From positions 25,214-89,213 of the forward strand of contig VZRG01001040.1 of the NCBI GenBank assembly GCA_013397435.1: DNA of 64,000 nt. The letters are read 5' to 3'. The notes beneath the pieces are model-generated. The model did no database searches and was not told where the DNA came from. It was given only the letters and a program-made list of their open reading frames with translations. Each line of letters starts with the position of its first letter. Position 1 is the first letter of the stretch. The position numbers were made by a program, and so were the translations under genes. Source of the DNA: Erythrocercus mccallii. Lineage: Eukaryota; Chordata; Aves; Passeriformes; Dicruridae. Positions 35,776-49,465 of this stretch are shown one piece after another.

Positions 35776-38439
35776 GCATGCAACATTCCAAGTAGTGGAA
35801 AATGGCACACAGGGACAAGCATTTCCCAGTTGAAGCAAATTGCAGTAAAACTGTTTTTAACAAAGCACATTCTTTGCAGGGAGAGCAATAGATTTTAGCG
35901 TGGAATCACAGAATATTTTACGTCAGCAATCACGCTGAAGATCGTCTGTGCAAGGGTCCTCTCAAAGGAGGAAGAAATGTTTGCATTTTCCTACTCTTGT
36001 TCTGTTTTTAATTGGTATTCTGAGTTTACTGGGTGAAAATTCAGATACATGAGTCTTTCCCACCAAGAGGATGTATTAAAGACAAACCTTTTCCCTTCAG
36101 AAGAGCTATACTGGGATTCCTCATTGATTTAGTGCTCCAAATTTCCTGGTGTCCCCAGCAATCTACAGAGGTACTCACAGAGAATCTGCAGTCCCAGCTT
36201 TACTTCTTGCAGTGTACCTAGATTCAGTAATATCTGGAGTCCTGCCAACCTCTTCTTAGACATAGCCTACCAGGTAGGCTGCAAAAGGCCTAGGAGGATT
36301 GAAAAAGTTGTTCTTAAAAGAAAACTGACAACTTGATTTCTAGCATCAAATAATGAATAAATAGGTAAAATAGAAATAACTACAAAAGAAACAGCTAAGA
36401 TATTTTCGTACACATTCTTTTCTTTTTTCATGTACTTTTGGTAATGACAATGCTATCTTTTCCTAATGAGTGACACGCGATACTCTTCTAAAGGCTTTGC
36501 TCAGATTTGAGACCACAGACCTTCTTTGTGTGTCTGGAACAGCTGTTTCAAAGTGTTTTAAATCATTGGGCTGCTGCCAGACCTCAGTGTTTTTCTGGTC
36601 TCCAACGCAGTTCTTACATATTTAAAATTGAAAACCTTTTAATATATTTCTGCAAACAGCTCACCATGACCTTAGACCAATGTTTTAGTGAAAATGTTGA
36701 ACAGGAAAGGATTGTAGTCTGAATCTCTGCATTGAAATGCCTTAAATGACATAAAATAAGTAACAGAGAAACAAATTATTAATCCTTTGCAGGAGGCAGA
36801 CTAGATCACAGCTTGCTCTATGTAACGGATAGTTGCAGCTGATTTAGAATTATTTTACCAAATTACATTATTTCAGCATGAAAATTATTGATTTACCTGG
36901 TTGCAAAGTTATCACTGATCACTACTCTATGTGTTACACAAGTTGCTCTAAAATCTGTTCCTAGGATATCTAGGACAAGTATGAAATTTGAGTGTGGTAA
37001 TGTTTTTTAACAAACGTTTTTATAGGCTTCCTCTAAGAAAAGCAAGTGTGTAGCACGTGGATGACCATTATATTGCAGGATGGGAGAGTCTAGAAAATCT
37101 CTTCACTATTTCACACTTTTTAGGAATATATAGGGGTTCAGACTTCATGGTTGTTCTCCTCCTGCAGTTAGTTAAAATTAAAAGCTAAAAATAAAAGCTT
37201 TTCTTTGCAGATGCCTGAATTCAATACTGAAGAATGAAATATGAGGAGGTGCAGCCTTTCAACTTTTACTGTTAGCAAGTTCTATGTTCTCAAGTTGTTT
37301 TAAGTTAATCCTACTGGCATAAGCACTTACCTGCTGAAAGAAGGGTGCCTACCTCAGGTGCTGGAGCAGTCGGAGGTGTATTTAGATGGCAATGTTTAAA
37401 AACTGTCTATAAAAGCAAGCAATGCTAATTGCACAGTGAGGTTTGCCAAGATTGCAAGAAAATTCCCAGTGCATGTTACAGCAAATACCGTCAAGACAAT
37501 GAACCAGTGACTGGATCACAAGCACAAATAGGGTATTATTTTTTTATATTACTAATGCCATTTGCTGGAACTCAAATTTGCCTGTCCATTTTCTGTTCCT
37601 CTCTCTAGTGTAAAATGCCTATGCTGATCCTGGGAGCCAAACTTCCACCATAAAAAGAGAGAATGTTCGTCACTGGTATGCTTGTGTGCAATCCCTGTCA
37701 TTTCTTCTCTATTTCAGTTTCTACATATGTGCTTTCTGCTCCCCTTCTGTGGTTGCCAGCAGCTTAGTGAAATACATGTACTGCATACACCCTGGTGAAG
37801 AGCAAGTATGACATTTTTCTGATTAAAAGAACAGAACATGAAAGGAGTTTAAGGAGGTAAACAAAAAAACTTGAAACAATCTCTATCCTTGATGGCTTTC
37901 TCAAAAGGCTTAAGTTCAGCTTTATCATCATTGCAAGAGATTGCAGCCTAGCCTAGAACAAAAATCCTGAATTCTTTGCCCAGTGGTGTATATGCAAGTT
38001 ACCTGATTCATTTAGTCACAAACTACCTCAACACAATGTGGGTAGCGCTGAGAATCCTTTGGTCACTATGACTGAACGAGAATAGAATCCAGTAATGTAT
38101 CATTCCTCTAGTGTTTATCTAAATTCCTATGACAAAGCCATGCAAATAGAAGCAGAAAAATAAATTAAAGGTTTTAATAAGTTAAAAGAGAGAGAGAGAC
38201 AGAAAACCAAGCAGATGTGCAATAGCAAAAAATCCATGGTGTTCTGGTCAAAATGAGAATATTTTTTTGCAGTAGCAGGGACAGGGGGTGGTCAGGACAT
38301 GGAGTTCATTCTGTATCACTTCATGTCATTGTCAGGGGTGGGGAAAAGGGATTTTTCTGAGTAGAAGGGGTTCCTCCCTGTCAAGAAAAAGTGGAGGAGG
38401 GAGCTGTCTTGTACTGTCTTGTCCAAATTATTGTTTGGT
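35776..38439. other. Non-coding, no recognised gene
   Basis: Apart from a weak CR1-terminus-like stretch near 35900-35950 and an (AG)n run at 38187-38199, nothing was recognised. The less AT-rich 38270-38440 part may be the U3 side of the LTR that ends at 38679. Confidence 0.45.
38187..38199. repeat. (AG)n microsatellite
   Basis: Thirteen-base alternating AG run. Confidence 0.85.
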
Positions 38440-38679
38440 TTTTTATGTGAATCTCTTTTTCCTTATACCCTCTGATACTACTATTTTTACTGTTACTATT
38501 CATTGTTGTTTTCAGTAAATTGTTATTTTCTGATCCTTTTCCTTTTTTGCTTCCAGTTGTCAACTCTGTCCCACCACAGTAGGAAAAGGGGGGGAGGGGT
38601 GAGCAAGAGTAGTGTGTGGTTTTGAACAGTCTTAGTGGGGGCACTGGGTTGGACAGTACCAATCCTAGACCACAACACA
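38440..38679 (+). mobile_element. ERVL-type LTR, 3' portion
   Basis: The plus strand has a T-rich stretch with ACTATT-type repeats (about 38477-38500), AGTAAATTGTTATTTTCTG, a CCACCACAGTAGG segment leading into a G-rich run (38585-38600), GTGTGGTTTTG, GCACTGGGTTGGACAGTACC and the end CCACAACACA at 38679. This matches the order of the R-U5 end of common avian ERVL LTRs. The U3 start was not located, so the left edge is only where the similarity becomes clear. Confidence 0.6.
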
Positions 38680-38697
38680 TGGTAATCCTGACGCTTG
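38680..38697 (+). other. Candidate retroviral primer-binding site
   Basis: TGGTAATCCTGACGCTTG directly follows the LTR end. Eleven of the first fourteen positions match the tRNA-Trp-type primer-binding site used by avian alpharetroviruses, as I remember it. It may mark the start of a decayed internal region, but no gag, pol or env similarity follows. Confidence 0.35.
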
Positions 38698-40467
38698 AAT
38701 TATACTACCTTCAGTTGTTATTTATTTGTCATACTAGCCATCTATTTATGTCTTCTCTACACCCCATATCAATCTGTAGTGTATGTTTTTCTCTGTTTTA
38801 TCTGTTTATCATCTGTGGCGCTTCATGTCGAACTATGTTGTTCAGCATGGTACATTATTATAATAGTCCCAGTAATCAATACCTTACTTTGCTTACAGAT
38901 TAAATTAACTGCCTTGCTCCTGGTATTTCTACTTTTGGTAGTCTGTACTATGTGCAGTCCTGGTAATGATTTTAAATAAAATGAGCCAAAAAAGCCTCAT
39001 TGTGTCCTTTCAGGTAAACATAATTTGAAAGAAAAAAAAATACTTATTTTTATCATCCTGATTGTTATTTACCTACCATCAGCTGATCAGCCCACCTCAC
39101 ATTTACTGCACACCTTCTGTTCCTATAAAGCTATTCTCTAGAGAGGTAAAAGAATTCCAAGAGATGGAAAAGGTGGGGAAAATAAAACTAGACAAAATCA
39201 CGCTTCATGTCTTTACTATGCTATCAAATGATGCTGTATTTGACTTTTTTTCCTTGTAGGACCACCAATGTTATCAAATGGATTGATTTCTAAGCTCTTA
39301 ATCTCTTCCGTGTGTTGACGTGCCTTCCTTTTCAGAATTTGGAAGATCAGGTACACGATACCATTTTGACTTGCAAAAAATAAAAATGCCAGTCATTTGA
39401 CTTTGCTTTATGTGATGAATATTTCCCTTCTTTTCCAGTGTAAGACAACTGTTGTAAATGAGAATCTTCACCCAATTTTTTTTTGTGGTCACTGTTCTAG
39501 TATCTCCTATAGTGTTTTCTCTCAGTGTTTTCTCTAAAGAAACTCCTTACTCAAAAACTACAATAGCTCAGACAAGCATTGAACTCAACCTTGGTTTTGA
39601 TGCAATCAAGAGAAAATAAAGCATCTCTTGACAATGCCAAAGCAGTGATTGTACCGAAATTGTTTACCTCTGACTTTACTCAGAGGAAGACCTTGCCAAG
39701 GATCTCCATCACATAATTTGCAGCTGTTTCTCAGGTGGCCTAGAATTTCTGTTGAGTTGTTCTTGGCAGAATGTAAGGTGCCTGGGAAGCCAAGTTTTTA
39801 ATAAGAAGATTAAACTGAGTGCTCTTAAAAATAAATTGACAAACTCAAGGTGTCAGTCCCAAAAGAAATAGTTTGTGTTGAGCTCTTTGGAATCTACTAG
39901 ACCTGAAATTTTGTTTGAGCACTGCAAAGCAAGGCTCAGCTATAGAGCTCCCAATCACCTTTGTCAGTATTTGATGAAAAGATTGTTTTTTCTTAGACAG
40001 TGGTATAATATACAGTGGTATCAACCCAATACCAGATGACTGATGATATTCTGTCCTTCTGCTAAGGGATTCTTCCAGCACTGCAGAAGTCATCTTCTGG
40101 CAGATTATGAGCCCTTTGCCATCTCTGTGACCATGACCTTGCCTCAAGGGCAGCTGCAGTCAAAGGTGATCCAAAAGTGGCTGTAGGTGTGGAGGTGCTT
40201 TAGGATATGAGAAGCAAGGAGAGGTAAAAAAAATCCAGATTAGGAGAGATGTGAGGAGTATATCAAAATAGTTATCTTGGTTATTACTTTGTACCCTCTG
40301 GTCTCCTGATATTTGCCCCCTCCTGTGATTCCTTGAATAGCTATGAACCTTGGTTCTAGTTACAAGTGGTCTTTGGCTCAGGGGTTTTTCCTCTTCATAG
40401 TCTTATTCATGCTTCTTAGAAACATGTAAAGACAATTACAATGACTATAAAAACTTTTACAAACATT
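38698..40467. other. Possible decayed proviral interior, then non-coding
   Basis: If the LTR and primer-binding site are real, this is where retroviral internal sequence would begin. Overlapping frames at 38616-38903 and 38695-38979 are hydrophobic and unlike retroviral proteins. A 10-bp direct repeat (ACAGTGGTAT) occurs at 39997 and 40012. Confidence 0.4.
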
Positions 40468-41010
40468 TCATAGAACCACAGAATATCCTGAATTAGAAGG
40501 GACTGGCAGGGATCATCAAGTACAATTCCCTTGTACTGCACAGGGCAGCCCAAGAATCACATAATGTGCCTGACAGTATTGTCCAAATTCTTGAACTCTG
40601 TCAGGCTTAGTAGCATGGCCACTTCCCTGGGGAGCCTGCTCCAGTGTCCAACCACCCTTTGGTTAAGAATCTTTGCTTGACATGGAATTTAAACCTCGCC
40701 TGACACATCTTCAGGCCATCCCCTCGGGTCCTGTCACTGGTCACCACAGAGCAGAGATCTGCTCCTTTTGTGAGGATGTTGTAGATTGTAATGAGGTTTC
40801 CCCTCAGTGTCCTCCAGGCTGGAAGAATCAAGCAACTTAAGGAGGTCCTCGAAGAGCTTCCCCTCAAGGCCCTTCACCGTCTTCATGGCCCTCTTTTTCC
40901 CCATTACCCTCAGTGCAAAGAGGATCAAATACTCTACTGCAGTACAGTTTTTCTGCTGTGATAACCCAGGGCTGGCCTTTAACAGCCCATTTTTCCATGG
41001 CTGCTTGTGA
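40468..41010 (-). mobile_element. CR1 LINE 3' part, diverged
   Basis: The left edge has a CR1 terminus (TCATAGAACCACAGAATATC). The reverse complement of the 3' UTR and ORF2 C-terminus follows, reading on the minus strand as broken frames at 40607-40867 and 40734-41132. After about 40910 the match is patchy, with a last recognisable CCAGGGCTGGCC-like block near 40967. It is more diverged than the copies at 8435 and 53574. Confidence 0.9.
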
Positions 41011-41444
41011 AGATGTGTGCTTACCCAGTCTTTCATTAAATGGATTATCCAAAAGCAGGTAAAGTAAGCAGGGTTGGGAGTACACAAAATTTCAAGGCTG
41101 CTCTTTTCCCAGATCCACACTGGGGACGTCAAGGACCAACACTGATATTCCTATACTGTGACTCCTCCAGTGCTGCAGCTGGTTCACATACAACCATTCC
41201 AATGATGAAGATTCCCCAGGCCTGTATTTGTACAGGATTCCTCAGCAAATGTCTTCCCTGATTTTGAGACCAGATCTATTCCCACCTCATCTAGCACAGG
41301 AACTGATGGTGATGGCATATGAGCAAATCTTTAACTGTAACAGATTCTCTTTCTGTTTTAATTTTCCAGGCTAATGTTGATTACAATTCATGCCTAAACA
41401 GTTTTCTACTTGTGTGAGACAAAGTACATGACCACAAAAGATGA
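41011..41444. other. Spacer, nothing recognised
   Basis: Sequence between a CR1 copy and a MIR-like remnant. No feature was recognised. Confidence 0.5.
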
Positions 41445-41512
41445 TGATGACTATCTAACAAGGAAAACTGAGGCAAAGAGAGATTATGTGACATATCTCA
41501 CTGTTGCTGAAG
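41445..41512 (-). mobile_element. MIR-like SINE core remnant
   Basis: AAGGAAAACTGAGGCAAAGA (from 41460), then GAGATTATGTGACATATCTC, follows the reverse complement of the MIR core: GAGGAAACTGAGGCACAGAG, then GTTAAGTGACTTGCCC-like. No tail or head is clear. Confidence 0.55.
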
Positions 41513-43267
41513 GTGACCATATTTCCTGCACCAAAAATAGACTAAATACATAGCTTCCTGCTGTAGCTGTATTCTCTTGGTCTGAGATAGCCACTCTGGT
41601 GTGTGCTTTGGTGTTAGTATGAGCATTTGGTTCACATACTGAAAGCTGCAGGTCTTATCACAGGCCAACTAGAAACTGATGGGAAAACCTCCCAGTGATT
41701 TCCATGGCTTTTGAACAAATTGTAGCAGGCAAGGAGGGGAATATTAAGCTACTATACATGCAGCTCCCACTAGTTTTATCAGGAAGGGTAGGAGTGTATT
41801 GGAGAGTGGAGTTTGTCTCTGACAGATAGCATCAACATTGCAGAAATGTTTATTTTACTATGGCAATATAAATCTTATTGCTCCATTTAGAGAATGAAGT
41901 GGGAACTGCCTGATGGCTGATTCAGACCCTACAGTTTTCCTTTGCTTTTACAATGCATGAAGGACAGAGGTGAGCATGTTTTATTACATCACCCTATCGG
42001 GCCTAATTAAAACAAACAGTGATTTAAATTCTGTCTTAAAGTATTTCTCCAAGGCTTACAGAAATGAAATAACTCATCTTTGTGGGGTATTTTTGACAAA
42101 ACATGTTCAGTGCTTTTGTTCAACAGTGCCACATTGCCACAGAGTTTAATTAAAACCAAATGCTATTTCACTATAATCATCAGAACAATTGCATCTGTCT
42201 AGGTGTGAGAGAGCTCCTGGCAATTATCAAAACAGTACAGTATTCCTCCTACACTTGTATGTGCGCAAGACAATAGCAGGGGAAAACCAGAGCATAAAAT
42301 GTCTTCAACTGTTTCCCTTGTGCTTGTGAAAGATTCAGGTATCTGTGCAACGTTTGTCCAGATAGCACAACTTCATGTCTGAAAAAGGAGGGCTTTCTTT
42401 CCACCATGACTGATAAGGTATAATTAGCTCGTGATACTCACTGCAGCTAGATACCAATAAGAGCAGACACTTCAGTAGAATTAAATGGACAACGAGAAAC
42501 TTTCTAGTTTCAGAAGACAGGAGATGAATGCATCTATATTTGTGTTAAGAGGGAGAGAGAATCCTCCCTCCTTTCTTTGATTTTAAGCAGAAAATTACCA
42601 AGTACATAAGGCTCCAAAATTGTTCCTGTCTGCCTCCAGGATAGCCATTGCCACCTGCAATCAAAATTAATATATAGGAGATGGAATGTATGGTGTAATT
42701 CTCTTTATTATGTTAAACGTGAGAAATGAGAAAAAAAATTATCCTAATAAAATGTGCCCAGAACAAGTGTGCTATGAATACTTTACTGTTTAGCACTATA
42801 AATATGCTAATTGTGGGCCTAAATTAAACAGACATAGCTTGCAATTGACTTAAATAACCTTACAGAAAATCACAAAAAAGACACAACTGAGGTAGAATCA
42901 CAGCCTAATCAACCCAAGTCTCTTGAGAGACCATATAATTTTAAGGGATTGCTTTTCATCCAGTATGTGGGCAAGTTACATACAGTTTCACAGACTGATA
43001 CACTTAAAGAAGAAATTGAGGCAGTGGTGAGAAGGAGAGGACAGTAAAATGGTGAAGATGGTGCAGGTTTCACCGTGACAAAAATTGCATATAGTGAATA
43101 TGTGCATGGAGCTGGAGGATAAGAGGATGCAGGCTGATCCAAGGAAGAGAGAAGTTAAGAACTGGTTTTGTCCTGAATGTTAAACATTGAACCTCAAGTC
43201 AAAGTTATGGAGATTCTCTTCCAGCCCCATTTCTTTCCCTTCACACTCCCTGTAACTCCCTGTATTT
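41513..43267. other. Non-coding, no recognised gene
   Basis: No exon or confident repeat was recognised. A weak GAGGCA-containing MIR-like patch near 42999 was not called. Confidence 0.5.
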
Positions 43268-43867
43268 TTGAGTCACCTCTGCCACTGCAATATGCAAGTG
43301 CTTAACAGAAGCATACAAACCTCACTTTCATTTCTACTGAAACAGCAGTTGCTGGCAGTTCAGATTTTCCCCTTCCTTTTTCTTCCTTTTAAATCATGTC
43401 CTTTAGTGAGAAGGATAGTTCTGGAAAAAAGAGTAAAAATAGCCATATTGTACATGTACGTGCACATTTCGGCACATGGTCTGCTTTGGCTCAGTGTTAT
43501 TAACTGCCATTTATTATTGTGGAGTTCAGAGGCACCAGCTGGGAATGGCTTATCTCTGACTCACATGAGCTTTCTTCAGTATCTTGAGCTGTACATAACA
43601 AAAGTCTTCAGGACTAAACCTTTGAAGGAGAAACCCCTTCACCTCAGATGGCATAAACAAGACAAGCATACTAAAAGCAAATGTAGAGAATTTTGCTTCC
43701 TCTTGTCAAACATCAGAAACAAAAATATCCTGGCACCAGTCTTGGAACATCAGGCCAGTACCATGGAAATGCCTCCCTATGCAAGTGGACTGACAAAGAT
43801 GTTTGTTAGGGACAGCTGCATGATGATAAGATTCCCTGCTCGTCAAGGTGGGACAAAGTTTGCTTAA
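43268..43867 (+). other. Uncharacterised 199-codon open reading frame
   Basis: This is the longest open frame in the window, with ATG at 43268. The predicted product has hydrophobic stretches at about residues 22-41 and 57-85 and a basic stretch at about 111-150. I see no signal peptide of normal form, no recognised domain and no retroviral or CR1 motif. With stop codons at roughly 6% of random codons in DNA this AT-rich, a frame this long is expected less than once in 64 kb. It could still be chance, a decayed retrogene or a lineage-specific gene. No splice or promoter evidence was found. Confidence 0.15.
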
Positions 43868-46800
43868 AAGGGCTCAGCAAAGCATCTCATAAGCAGTCTT
43901 TAGAAGTCTAAATAAAGTTTCTGCAGGAATTTATGCTCACGGTTTCTTAGTTTGGAAGCTTTTATGGAGCAGCCACGGGTCAGTCAATATTACCACTGCT
44001 GCAATATTGCATATAGAATGCTAAGAAAGCTTAGTACTTTCGTATTAAAAGGAATTCCCCAGATAAACAAATCAGTTCCTACTGCCTCCTTCTCACATCC
44101 AGTTGATTTAGTCTTTTTTAGATTGCTCCCAATAAAGCAATAAAGAGTGTACCCTGACTTTTCTTCCCTTAAACATTTATTGTAAAGCATTAGACACTGT
44201 GGTTTACCCCCTATATATCAAGTTGTTACTACACAGCTCAAAGAGCTAGTCTAATTGTCTGGGTGACAGTAAAAAGACATACCAATTGTCTAAGAATGTA
44301 ATTTCTACTGAATTATCTTGCTTGTGTTTTTAATGGATAAAAAAATCATTCCTAAGAAAACCACAGACAACAGCCAACAGACCATAGATTGACCATAACA
44401 TTTCACATGAAAATCACAAGCTGATATGGACTGATTTTCAGTTTACAGGTATACCCATGTTCCCTAAAACCTCTGGGTCTGTAGTGATCAGGGGTACACA
44501 CCTCAAGGTAGAGGAACATGTAAAGATAATAAAAATGCCTTGATTTAGGAAAAGGGGGTGGAGATTTTGGTTATTTTTGACTTTTTTTTGTTTCTCTTTT
44601 TATCTTCAGTTTTTGTGAAGGACAAGCTCTTAGCACATTGGATTCCCTGTTGCAGTTAACTGAGCCCCTCTGGTGCTGGTGGTAGGTTGCATAGCTGGCT
44701 ATATGCTACAAATGTAATTTCTGAGGTCATGGAAGAGCAGTGTCATTACTGTTAAACAAAAATGAGAGCCATTATTTGAAAGAAAATATTTTCATCTTGT
44801 CACCAGTGAAGTTCAAAAACATGAAACATGAATTCTGAAAGTAACTGGAAAAGATTTGAAGGGCTTGGGGACTGAAAAATAAGAGCGGAAATGAGGAAAT
44901 AAGTGTAAATTGTCTTTTAAATTAGTCACAGATATTTTTAACATAGGCACTGTGTTTTCAGTATAGGCTGTATAATCTGATTTATAATAACTGTCCTGCA
45001 TGAGATATTTTGTTCTATAATTTTCAGGACACAAAGAAAAATGGTGCATGATTGGGTAGGTAGTCTAAATATAACTGAATTTTTGCCTCTTTTGGACTAC
45101 CAGCTAAGCAGATCAGTGGAACATTGTTCACAGAAGGCCACATACGTGTACTGGGAAGTTTGACCCAGAAGCTGGATGGAGAAGGGATGCAAAAATGCCA
45201 TGTGTAAACCTGCTAATCTGTTGAGGCTGATGGGATTTTTGCCTAGGTTCTATAAAAACAGGAACTGCTCCTCAGAATAAGCTTGGCACCTATTTCTTCA
45301 GTGCCTTTGAGAGCTGAGTCCTGAGAGCAGTTTGTAAACATAATTTCATGTTGCATTCCTATCAGTTTCCCCTAATGAATATCTGCTGCCTTGGGAACCA
45401 GATGTGTATTTCACAGCTGTATGGAAATGTAGGCCTCTGCTAAACATTTTTTCAATGGGAAATTTGAGATGCAGATAATTAAACTTAATCCAGAAAACCA
45501 AGACAACTTGACTGATTGAAAAACTATTTCTAGTCCCAATGTTTACTGACGTTCTCTGTTTCTGCATGGCTTTCCTCACTGCAAGGCTGATGGTAGCTGT
45601 GACCTGAAGCTGTGAAACAGAGTTGATGTCCCAGCTAACTGGGTTCCCAAGGAACAGAGAAAGATTGTCAAGTGACCAGGGCATGGTTGAGGACTCTGTA
45701 TGTGCTTTCTCCTTGGTCAAAACCTTGCATTCAGAAAATGTCTCCAGAGCCCAGCTCTGGACTTCAGTGGGACTTACAGGCTCAGTTCCTCAGAACTGTG
45801 CTCTTGTCTCTCCAGTTCCAACAGGTTGGTGGGGAATTTTGCTCTGGCTCTCTTTAAGCTCTTAACATCAAGACAGATTTCTGGACATTAAAGTAAGATG
45901 CCAGTGGCTGAATTCAGAGAACTCTGGCAAAATTGCCTACATCTTAGTAGTAGAGACTATGGTCCCCTACCCCTAACTTTAAATATACCAGTGACGTTTT
46001 TGTTTCAGTACAGGGACAGATGCAAAATACTAATAGGAGAAAATGTTTCTGCTGAAAATGCAAAATTTTGTAATTTCACACAAGCAGTATCTTACCTCCT
46101 TTTTGTTCCAAATGTAGAAAATTTCAGTCTATTAAAATGCCCAGATTTCATCTTTGAATCCTCCTGTGGGTAATCAAATGCCCCGATTTACTCAGTCAAA
46201 TCTGTTTAACCATCTTTGTATATCCCAGCAAAATGTGAATACATTTGGCCAGAGGATCACACAACAAAATGTGTTATTTCATTCCCATTTCCCTCATATT
46301 TTCCAACAGAACCTTACTGATATTAAAGAGGTTATTCTGTGTCTTGCAAAAAGTTATTGTCAGGAAGGTTTGTGGTACCTACTACTATTAAATCCTTCAC
46401 TAAGTTACTTTCTTCCCCATTCCAGAGACCAGTCTTGAGTAAGATGTGGCCCACATCAGCTCTGTGCCTAGTATAATCTGGAGTTTGTATTGCAGAAAAG
46501 GTGGCATTTCATTTTTTGCCTGCGATGAAAATCAAGCTTCCAGAGAATCAGAATTAGGAAAGATAGTCAAAGTTTTGAAACCTTGCCAGAATTCAGTGGG
46601 TGAAGAGTGACTCTGGGGAATCAGCTTGGGTTCATATTTAAAGAAAATATAAGACCTTTTAACTATCATCAAAGCCTTCTACAGTCTACCTAACTCCTCT
46701 CATTCACTAAATGTGCAAATAAAAGCCTATTATTGATTTCTGTGGGGAACTGAACAAGAACTGAAGGGGACTACTCAAATGAAAAAAAAATTGTCACCGA

Positions 46801-49465
46801 ATCTCAGAGAAAGCAGCAAGAGCTCAATGTGTGCAAGAGTTATGGGGAGAAATAGAAGAGTTCCAGCTCCACCATGGAGCCCGCTAGGGAGTATTGGTTA
46901 TTTTCACTGCTGATTGTCTCTCTTCTGCAGTCATTGCAGGAACAAAATTAGACTTTTGAAAGCTGGCTCGTCTATCATAAAAGAGAAGTACTTTCCTAGC
47001 TGTTGCCTCTGCTTCTGCTGCAACCCAAAAGAGGCCTTTCCTCCAGTCCTGCTTATGCAGAGTTTGTAGAAGGCAGTGATCTTGTTTGTTACTACTATGC
47101 AGCTTTACTATCTGCATGATTTTTAGAACTTTTCAGATGAGATCACTAAATTGGAAGAGGTATGTTTGACATCTGAGGAGGAAGATGCTGAAAACAGTAT
47201 GACTTATCTGTATGTATAGCTGACCTGTACACGATATGCACCTAATATCTGTTACAAATAGGAGTTGGTGGAGTGGTTCTGGTCCCATTTAAGCAGCATG
47301 GGACACTAAAGAAAAATCAGACATGTTTGAATTTCAAGTGAGTTTGTCAGACCAGAAAAACTGCCAAATACCTTTAAGGACCACACTAAATCACATTGGG
47401 CATAGTGACATTTTGTGGTATATATTAGAACAATAAATTCCTCACTGACTGCAGGAAATTCCTTAAGGCTTTTCTGCATATGGAGCAACACTATTTGACT
47501 GCCACCCTCTGTGTCCTAACACTGTGTGAGCAACAGAAAAGAGCCTAGACTGATGTGTATCTGAAGAAGGAAAGTGGTCAAGTGAACTGTAAATCATCAT
47601 TTTTCTAGTATAATTAAATTCTCACTGGGGATTGTCTGATCAAAACTGCTAATCAAAACAAGTTGTTCAGTAAACATTGGAAATAATGAACCCTGTTTTT
47701 CAGTGTTTTGATATTCTAAGCTCCTACACCTTGCCACAATAAGATTAATTCCTCTTTAAGTTTCTTTCAACCTCATGGATCCTGCTTCTGCTATGGCCAG
47801 TTCCTCCACCCACATTGAAAGCTGAGTAAGGGCTTTAGCAGATGGGGCTATTTCTCCACTCCTTAGTGGAGGAATTTAATAGATTCTTTCTAATTTTACC
47901 AGCCACTGATCTTCATGGTGTTTGTAAATAATATTCCTGGGCCTAGTATACCCCTATCTTGCTGGCCAATGGACTTGTAAGAAGGAAAAAGCTTATCTGT
48001 GCTATCTTTTTTCTAAGGAAATGTGGTTGAAAAACCATGTTCCACATAACCAAAACGTTGAATTGCAGTTTAAAAGATTTCTTGGTGCTATACTCCAATT
48101 TCTTATCAAGTACTTCTGCTGAATTCTGTTTCTACACACTCCCTGTTATGTTGCCAGTTTCAACTGTAACATTACATTGCTGTAAAAATGTTTAATTCTT
48201 GAAACAAAGGAATGGGTGTTGATACTTCTAAATTTTTCACCATTTTATTTTGTGATTACCCTCTCATCCTATGGTAGAGAAAATACATAGTAAGAAGAAA
48301 TTATTGACACAACACATATAGTGAAAATCTTTTACTTTTAATTAGAAGCACAGCATAAAACTTTTCAATATACTAGAAGAAAAATCCAACCTCTACCTAT
48401 GTAGTATCATTGCATATACCTGTAATTGCAACCCTCAGGTAAAGTAATTCAGTGATTAATTTCCATAAGTGACCAAAGAATTTCAAACATATGTAATTTT
48501 TTTAGATTTTATTCAGTGGTGGGGAAAATTACTTGAAGGTACAGAAAACTAACTACACTTTCAGAGCTAACAACACTTCAGCTTTGATATTGCTGCAAAA
48601 CTATGTGGTTTTGAGATCAAATCTCTTTTTCACAGTTCTCAACTTCAAGAGCAAAAATTAAAGGCAGATCCCTATTGTATTACACAATACTAAAATTACA
48701 ATTTCAGAATGAGTGATAAAATAATGAGGGTGAACTTTCTACTGTTGTATATCTAGTTTTAAAGAAATATCCATAAGACAGCTGTTCACAGTCAAGCAAG
48801 TTAGTACCTTGCAGTTTACAGTACCTGTATTTCCTCTGTGTCAAGTTTATGCCAAAGCTTCTTTTATTTCTGTATTTTGCCCAAGGTCAGAAAGCAGCAA
48901 TGATTTTTGCTATTCTTGGTATAGTCAGGAAGCCTTTCATCACTTTTCTCTTTCTCAGACCTTGTCTTGAGCATGTCAGCTTGCTTTCTTCATCTCCTTT
49001 CATACCACTTCCTATTCACATATGATCCTCCCTCCCTTGTCTAATTCTTGTCAAGCATAACATGGCCAGCTGGTTTTATCTGTGCCACAAACAATGGTAT
49101 CAGACTCCACTAAATGATATTCTACCAGTGCCAGCCATGAGTCCCTGTGTCCTTAGTTGGTTTCAAGTTGTGGCCCACCTTTCTTCCCATATTTAAATCC
49201 TGTGGTTTTTGGGAATTAAAATCTGTGAATGAGTGGTGATGGGGGCGGTGGGAGGAGGAGGTCATTCTGAGTCCAAAGGGAATCAACATTGTCTCTTTGA
49301 AAATGTCCATGTCTGTTTCCCAGACTGACCATCTGGGACACTGCATGGCACTAAATCAACTACAAAGACAAAAAGGGAAACAGGAAAAAGTAATTAAATT
49401 AGAAAAAGGAAAAATTTCCCAGAAGGTGCTGTCCAATGAACTTCATTAAGGAGTAAAAGTGGTGT

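Noticed and set aside
35900..35985. AATCACAGAATATTTT resembling a CR1 terminus
   Set aside because: The following sequence does not continue as CR1 3' UTR convincingly.
48876..48903. TTGCCCAAGGTCAG block resembling reverse-complement MIR
   Set aside because: Only one short block matches, and the neighbouring MIR blocks are absent.
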